From assembly GCA_937926355.1 (NCBI GenBank), contig CALAZP010000301.1, positions 1 through 9,913 on the forward strand: 9,913 nucleotides of DNA, in the 5' to 3' direction. The DNA comes from an uncultured Saprospirales bacterium (GTDB lineage Bacteria > Bacteroidota > Bacteroidia > Chitinophagales > Saprospiraceae). Position numbers and translations under genes: made by a program. This document shows positions 6,012-9,913 of the stretch, piece after piece. Numbering within the stretch: position 1 is the first letter of the stretch; every line of letters starts with the position of its first letter. The notes beneath the pieces were generated by a model. That model made no database searches. It was not told where the DNA came from and was given only the letters and a program-made list of their open reading frames with translations.

Positions 6012-7424
6012 ATGAAGAAGTTGTGCTTAATACTTGCTTTACCTCTAGTAATATTCTATTCCTGCCAGAATAAAACTTCAAAAACGGTTGATAATGAGCC
6101 CATCGATCAATTACTAGCTTATGTTAAAGACAACTCTGGTTTTAGTTTCGAAATAGTTGATTCCGTTATCTACCAGCAGGCAAAGGCATATAGAGTAAAA
6201 ATGATTTCAGGAAGTTGGCTAGATGAAGAAAAGGTGTTGCCTAGTATATGGTGGCATTGGGTAGATGTGATGATTCCAAAAGAGCGAGATACAGACAAAG
6301 CTTTGCTGTTTATTGGAGGTGGTAGCGCTGCAGATGAATTTTGGGAATTGGACAGTATAAGTATCGAAAATGCTATTTCCACAAAATCTGTAATTGCTCA
6401 AGTGAGTAATATCCCGTATCAACCATTGCGTTTTGGTTCTAATGATACCATCGATCGATACGAAGATGATTTGATTGCTTACGGATGGAATCAATTTTTA
6501 AGTAATGGAGCTACAGATGATCAGGCGGAATGGTTGGCTAGGTTTCCTATGACACGCGCAGTATCAAGGGCTATGGATGTCATTGAGCAGATTACTGTTA
6601 ATTCAGAACTTCCAGTTAAAGAATTTTTTATTTCTGGAGCGTCTAAAAGGGGATGGACCACCTGGACTACCGCTGCAGTGGATGAACGTGTAATTGGAAT
6701 GGCGCCATTGGTTATTGATTTACTAAATCTGAAGGCCTCTTTTGAACACCACTATAGAGTATATGGAGATTGGTCACCCGCTGTTCAAGACTATGTTAAC
6801 TATGGGATAATGGATTGGATAGGCTCTGTTGAATTTGATCGCTTACTAAAGTATGTGGAGCCTTTCGAATTCAAGGAGCGATTCACCATGCCCAAACTTA
6901 TAATAAACGGTACTATAGACGAATTTTTTGTGACAGATTCGTGGAAGTTTTATTATAATGATTTATCTGGCTACAAACAACTTCAATATGTCCCCAACGG
7001 AAATCATGGACTTGCAGGATCATATCACACTCCAAATGTATTCTCTTTCTTTAATGCGATAGCCCATAATAATCCACTACCCAAATGGAGTTGGAATACG
7101 ACACCTACTGGGTTCGAATTTTCGGTAGATTCACTTGAGCGCGATTATGAGGTGGCACTCTGGTCCATAACAAATAAAGAAAAACGGGATTTTAGAATTT
7201 GGGAGGTTGGACAAAACTGGCGAAAAACAATACTTCAAAAAAATGAAAATGGCGCCTATTCTATTGATGCTCCAAAATCTGCTGAAGGATATACCGCCTC
7301 TTTTATTGAAGTGACTTTTAATAAAAGCACCTATCCTTTGGTATTTTCAACTGGCACATTGGTGCTCCCAGACATATATCCGTTTGAACCTTATTCTTCA
7401 CCGAATCCGCTTGGAACGTATTGA
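6012..7424 (+). CDS. PhoPQ-activated pathogenicity-related (PqaA-like) lipoprotein hydrolase
   Basis: This 470-residue protein belongs to the PhoPQ-related family, which has an alpha/beta-hydrolase-like fold and is named after Salmonella PqaA. No enzymatic substrate is established. The N-terminus has a lipoprotein signal (hydrophobic core, IFYS then C18), so it is probably lipid-anchored to an envelope membrane. Recognisable family segments are PSIWWHWVDVMIPK near residue 80, the LFIGGGS strand-turn near 100, VIAQVSNIPYQPL, and SGASKRGWTTWTTAAVDERV around 208-227. The likely nucleophile is S211 in the G-A-S-K-R-G turn; D303 (INGTIDEFF) and H332 (NGNHGL) sit where the other two triad residues are expected. 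A beta-rich C-terminal part of about 110 residues follows. Despite the family name, no PhoP/PhoQ regulator is visible, and the name says nothing about virulence here. The gene is monocistronic, divergent from the SOUL gene and convergent with the membrane hydroxylase gene. No hairpin is seen in the 42-base gap after its stop. Confidence 0.9.
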   Translation: MKKLCLILALPLVIFYSCQNKTSKTVDNEPIDQLLAYVKDNSGFSFEIVDSVIYQQAKAYRVKMISGSWLDEEKVLPSIWWHWVDVMIPKERDTDKALLFIGGGSAADEFWELDSISIENAISTKSVIAQVSNIPYQPLRFGSNDTIDRYEDDLIAYGWNQFLSNGATDDQAEWLARFPMTRAVSRAMDVIEQITVNSELPVKEFFISGASKRGWTTWTTAAVDERVIGMAPLVIDLLNLKASFEHHYRVYGDWSPAVQDYVNYGIMDWIGSVEFDRLLKYVEPFEFKERFTMPKLIINGTIDEFFVTDSWKFYYNDLSGYKQLQYVPNGNHGLAGSYHTPNVFSFFNAIAHNNPLPKWSWNTTPTGFEFSVDSLERDYEVALWSITNKEKRDFRIWEVGQNWRKTILQKNENGAYSIDAPKSAEGYTASFIEVTFNKSTYPLVFSTGTLVLPDIYPFEPYSSPNPLGTY

Positions 7425-7466
7425 ATAATTAATGCTATGATTTCAATGAATAAAAATGCTGGAAAA

Positions 7467-8219
7467 TTACTTGTTTGTGCTATTGTCGAAGGTATCATCG
7501 TAATCTTTCCTTAAAGTCCCCATTAATCTATCCCAAAATAAAAGGTATAAACCATAATTCCCATCGAATTTTTTGTGATGAAGGTTGTGTGCAACAGAGG
7601 TATTGATCCATTTGCCTATCCAATTTTTGTTAAATCCTTTTGGATATAACTCATATCCTAAGTGACCATATACATTGTAAGCAATTTGAAACAAAAAAAA
7701 TATTCCAATGGCTGGGGTATAGATGGGCAATGTAAAAGCAATTAATGGATGAATCCCCACTTCAATAATGGCTTCGAATGGATGAAAAGCATAAGCAGTC
7801 CAGGGGGATGGATTAGTTGATTTATGGTGAACCAAATGGACTCGTTTGAAAAGAAAGGGATGATGCATTATTCTGTGCCACCAGTAGAACCAAGTGTCGT
7901 GTAAAAAAAGCATCCAAAAAAAGGAAAAAATCAAATAGGGATAACCATATTCATCAATGCGATTATAAGTACTCGTGAGGTGCTTGTATTTAACAAAAGT
8001 GAGAAGAATTACTGTGGAAAATATGGCAATTGTGGTTAAGGACCAGAGAATATCTCTTCTGTAATCCCTTATCGCCGGCATTTTCTTTTGTATTTTTCTA
8101 TACCAAAGGGGTTTTTTAAGAATAATATAAAAAAGTAGAAAACTAATACTTGTGAATATTAAGTATCTTGATAGAATCTTGAGAGATATTGTGGTCCAAA
8201 TGTCAGGGAATAATTCCAT
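7467..8219 (-). CDS. Sterol desaturase / fatty acid hydroxylase family membrane protein
   Basis: This 250-residue integral membrane protein belongs to the fatty acid hydroxylase superfamily, which uses a histidine-bound di-iron centre and O2 to hydroxylate or desaturate lipids such as sterols, fatty acids or carotenoids. The three histidine boxes are intact: HDTWFYWWHRIMHH at 107-120, HLVHH at 128-132, and HNLHH at 211-215, followed by the typical NYGLYLLFWDRLMGT end motif. Further histidines at 146, 157 and 186 lie between boxes two and three. Hydrophobic segments lie at about 15-35, 58-77, 93-108 and 155-183. Length is normal for bacterial members. The start ATG is 12 bases after the stop of the amidohydrolase gene, so the two are very probably co-transcribed. 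It is evolutionarily distinct from the AlkB enzyme elsewhere in the window. The actual lipid substrate cannot be determined from sequence. Confidence 0.94.
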   Translation of the reverse strand: MELFPDIWTTISLKILSRYLIFTSISFLLFYIILKKPLWYRKIQKKMPAIRDYRRDILWSLTTIAIFSTVILLTFVKYKHLTSTYNRIDEYGYPYLIFSFFWMLFLHDTWFYWWHRIMHHPFLFKRVHLVHHKSTNPSPWTAYAFHPFEAIIEVGIHPLIAFTLPIYTPAIGIFFLFQIAYNVYGHLGYELYPKGFNKNWIGKWINTSVAHNLHHKKFDGNYGLYLLFWDRLMGTLRKDYDDTFDNSTNK

Positions 8220-8231
8220 TCAGTTAATTAA

Positions 8232-9833
8232 CTATTCTTTTTTCAAAGTGGGATAGCTCACCCCTAACTGCTCTAGATACGAGTCGTAATTCTTTTCATC
8301 GTAGAAAAATTTCTTTAATTCCGGTCGATACCGTTTGTCGATTTCAGTATTGAGATAGGTAGGTGCTTCGGTGTCACTTTCAATCATTGGCTGATATTTC
8401 GTATCCTTTGTTTGCTCTTCATTAAAATAAGTCCATGCATCTTCAAGAATCTGTGGGTTGGTAAACATATCGATTAATGTCATAGCCTCTACTTGAGCCC
8501 CTGCAGTCACTCCTTTATGAGCTATTGGAGTGGCCATAGAAATAGCATTCGCCCAATGGTGACCAGGTAGACCAGGAATATTGGAAGGAAACCGCAAGGT
8601 AACAGTCGGAATGGTCCAGGAGACATCGCCAATATCGTCACTGCCTCCACTTCTAGGGTTTTCAACTGGAAGTCCAAGCGGTGATAATTCAACAGCTAAT
8701 CCGTCTGTTTTCTTGTTACCTAATTCTTTTTGAACGGCTTTAGCTAGTAATTGATCCTCTTCAGACCATTGAGGTAATCCAACGGCTTCTATATTCTCAT
8801 ACATGGTTTCAGCTATACTTTTATTAAAGTGGCGGGGCCAAGCTGTACCCAAAATTTTATAACTCATTTTGGTATCAGTCATGAGGGCTGCTCCCTTGGC
8901 AATATTAATAGCTGCTTCATACATTTCTATAATTCCCTCATAAGTAACGTCTCTAAAATAGTACCAAATACTAGACTTAGAAGGAACAACATTAGGTTGA
9001 TCACCACCATCAGAAATAATGGAGTGAGAGCGCTTCAGAGGATTGAGGTGTTCTCGTTTATAATTCCATCCTATATTCATGAGCTCAGTGGCATCAGCAG
9101 CACTTTTACCTCTCCAAGGAGCTCCTGCCGCATGTGCTGCTTCTCCTTCAAAAGTGAATTCAACAGAAATCAATCCTGTACCGGAAGACGCACCCCAAGA
9201 CACACTCATATTATTGCTCACATGAGTGAAAATACAAGCATCGATTTCCTTAAACATGCCATCTCTGACAAACCATGCCTTAGACGCAACTAATTCTTCA
9301 GCAATACCTGGCCATAAGAGTAAGGTGCCCCTAATATCAAATTCCTTCATTACTTGTTGAACAGCAAGTGCTGCTGTAATATTAAGCGGAATACCTGCAT
9401 TATGTCCTTCCCCATGTCCGGGTGCTCCTTCTACAATGGGTTTGTGGAAGGCCACTCCCGGATATTGTGATGCTTTTGGTATACAATCTACATCACTCCC
9501 AAGAGCAATAACAGGACCATCTCCATTACTCCATTTTGCAATCCAAGCCGTGGAAATTCCTGAATAGCCTCGTTCAATCTCAAATCCGTTATTTTCAAGA
9601 ATATTAGTAAGATAAGCTGATGATTCTTGTTCTTGGAATCCGAGCTCTGCAAAACTGAAAATTTTGTCCACCATCACCTGGCTTAACTTTTGATTAGAGC
9701 GTACAATTTCAAAAACACGTACTTTTATGGATTCAATCTCTGCTTCACTAAATTTTTTTTGTGCTGTGACTTCCATTGAGAAAAAGAACAAGCAAACCCC
9801 GATGGTTATAGTTTTTAAGGATGTAAGTTTCAT
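8232..9833 (-). CDS. Exported M20-family amidohydrolase, AbgB-like
   Basis: This protein belongs to the M20 metallopeptidase/amidohydrolase group that includes AbgB (p-aminobenzoyl-glutamate hydrolase subunit) and M20D aminoacylases, which cut amide bonds of N-acyl amino acids or similar compounds with a metal centre. I start it at ATG 9833, giving 533 residues and a good signal peptide (MKLTSLKTIT...EVTAQ); an upstream TTG at 9851 would add only six residues and is less likely. Motifs: FAELGFQE at 61-68, ALGSDVDCIPK at 110-120, APGHGEGHNAG at 137-147, EE at 179-180, H204, GEAAHAAGAPWRGKSA (lid/dimerisation domain) at 230-245, GGSDDIGDVSW at 396-406, and GLPGHHWANAIS at 421-432. The metal-binding Cys-x-His of M20D enzymes is here Glu142-Gly-His144. 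A C-terminal tail of about 70 residues follows the core. The sterol-desaturase-like gene lies 12 bases downstream. No AbgA or transporter partner is visible. The 80 bases to its right contain no gene and no clear promoter. Confidence 0.92.
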   Translation of the reverse strand: MKLTSLKTITIGVCLFFFSMEVTAQKKFSEAEIESIKVRVFEIVRSNQKLSQVMVDKIFSFAELGFQEQESSAYLTNILENNGFEIERGYSGISTAWIAKWSNGDGPVIALGSDVDCIPKASQYPGVAFHKPIVEGAPGHGEGHNAGIPLNITAALAVQQVMKEFDIRGTLLLWPGIAEELVASKAWFVRDGMFKEIDACIFTHVSNNMSVSWGASSGTGLISVEFTFEGEAAHAAGAPWRGKSAADATELMNIGWNYKREHLNPLKRSHSIISDGGDQPNVVPSKSSIWYYFRDVTYEGIIEMYEAAINIAKGAALMTDTKMSYKILGTAWPRHFNKSIAETMYENIEAVGLPQWSEEDQLLAKAVQKELGNKKTDGLAVELSPLGLPVENPRSGGSDDIGDVSWTIPTVTLRFPSNIPGLPGHHWANAISMATPIAHKGVTAGAQVEAMTLIDMFTNPQILEDAWTYFNEEQTKDTKYQPMIESDTEAPTYLNTEIDKRYRPELKKFFYDEKNYDSYLEQLGVSYPTLKKE

Positions 9834-9913
9834 ATAAGGCCTTTTATTCAATTGAGTACTTTAATAGTCTTAACAATTTACAAATTTCTTGGTAATCTCG
9901 ACTTCATTAATAC

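Noticed and set aside
6012..7424. Virulence factor under PhoP/PhoQ control
   Set aside because: The family name is historical. No PhoP-like site or two-component genes are present, and the organism looks like a free-living Bacteroidota member.
7425..7466. Possible terminator between the convergent PhoPQ-related and hydroxylase genes
   Set aside because: No inverted repeat of useful length is visible in the 42 bases.
8829..9293. 154-codon open frame on the plus strand
   Set aside because: It is antisense to the well-supported M20 amidohydrolase, with a low-complexity, motif-free translation.
9834..9851. TTG start for the amidohydrolase
   Set aside because: ATG at 9833 directly precedes a standard signal peptide. 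TTG starts are uncommon and the added residues bring nothing.
9881..9888. Near match to a -7 element (GAAATTTG on the minus strand) upstream of the amidohydrolase
   Set aside because: The conserved TA is missing and no TTG lies at the right distance, so I do not call a promoter.

Overview
The window looks like chromosomal DNA from a member of the Bacteroidota, probably an aerobic, free-living (perhaps marine) flavobacterium or cytophagal relative. The evidence is AT-rich DNA, very AT-rich intergenic spacers without Shine-Dalgarno sequences, several signal peptides ending in 'AQ', promoter elements of the Bacteroidota TAnnTTTG type, and gene families common in that phylum. No tRNA, rRNA, CRISPR array, insertion sequence or phage gene was seen. 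Every complete gene looks intact.

Layout from left to right. The left edge (1-172) holds what appears to be the first eight codons of a leftward gene. Its predicted promoter is covered by two exact 21-bp direct repeats, each containing a near-palindrome. Next is a rightward SulP anion transporter with a C-terminal STAS domain (173-1747), closed by a perfect 15-bp-arm terminator that it shares with a convergent gene. That gene encodes a small exported protein of unknown function with two similar halves (1804-2496). Divergent from it is a two-gene rightward unit: an AlkB-type membrane di-iron alkane hydroxylase (2668-3729) and, 14 bases later, an exported formylglycine-type sulfatase (3744-5174). 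A leftward exported SOUL/HBP-family protein (5217-5765) converges on the sulfatase. A rightward PhoPQ-related alpha/beta-hydrolase lipoprotein follows (6012-7424). The right end is a leftward pair: an exported M20-family amidohydrolase of the AbgB type (8232-9833) and, 12 bases downstream, a sterol-desaturase/fatty-acid-hydroxylase-family membrane enzyme (7467-8219).

How the genes may work together. Two different membrane histidine-box di-iron oxygenases, a sulfatase and a sulfate/anion transporter lie within about 8 kb. This invites a link to lipid, alkyl or sterol (possibly sulfated) substrates, but only the alkB-sulfatase pair is tightly coupled in sequence. Most other genes face each other or stand alone, so the window is better read as a run of ordinary accessory genes than as one proven pathway. 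Five of the eight complete proteins carry export or lipoprotein signals, so much of the local activity is in the periplasm or cell envelope.

I did not find a clearly new multi-gene system. The points most worth following are the repeat-covered promoter at the left edge, the tight alkB-sulfatase pair, the Cys-to-Glu change in the metal motif of the amidohydrolase, and the uncharacterised two-repeat exported protein.
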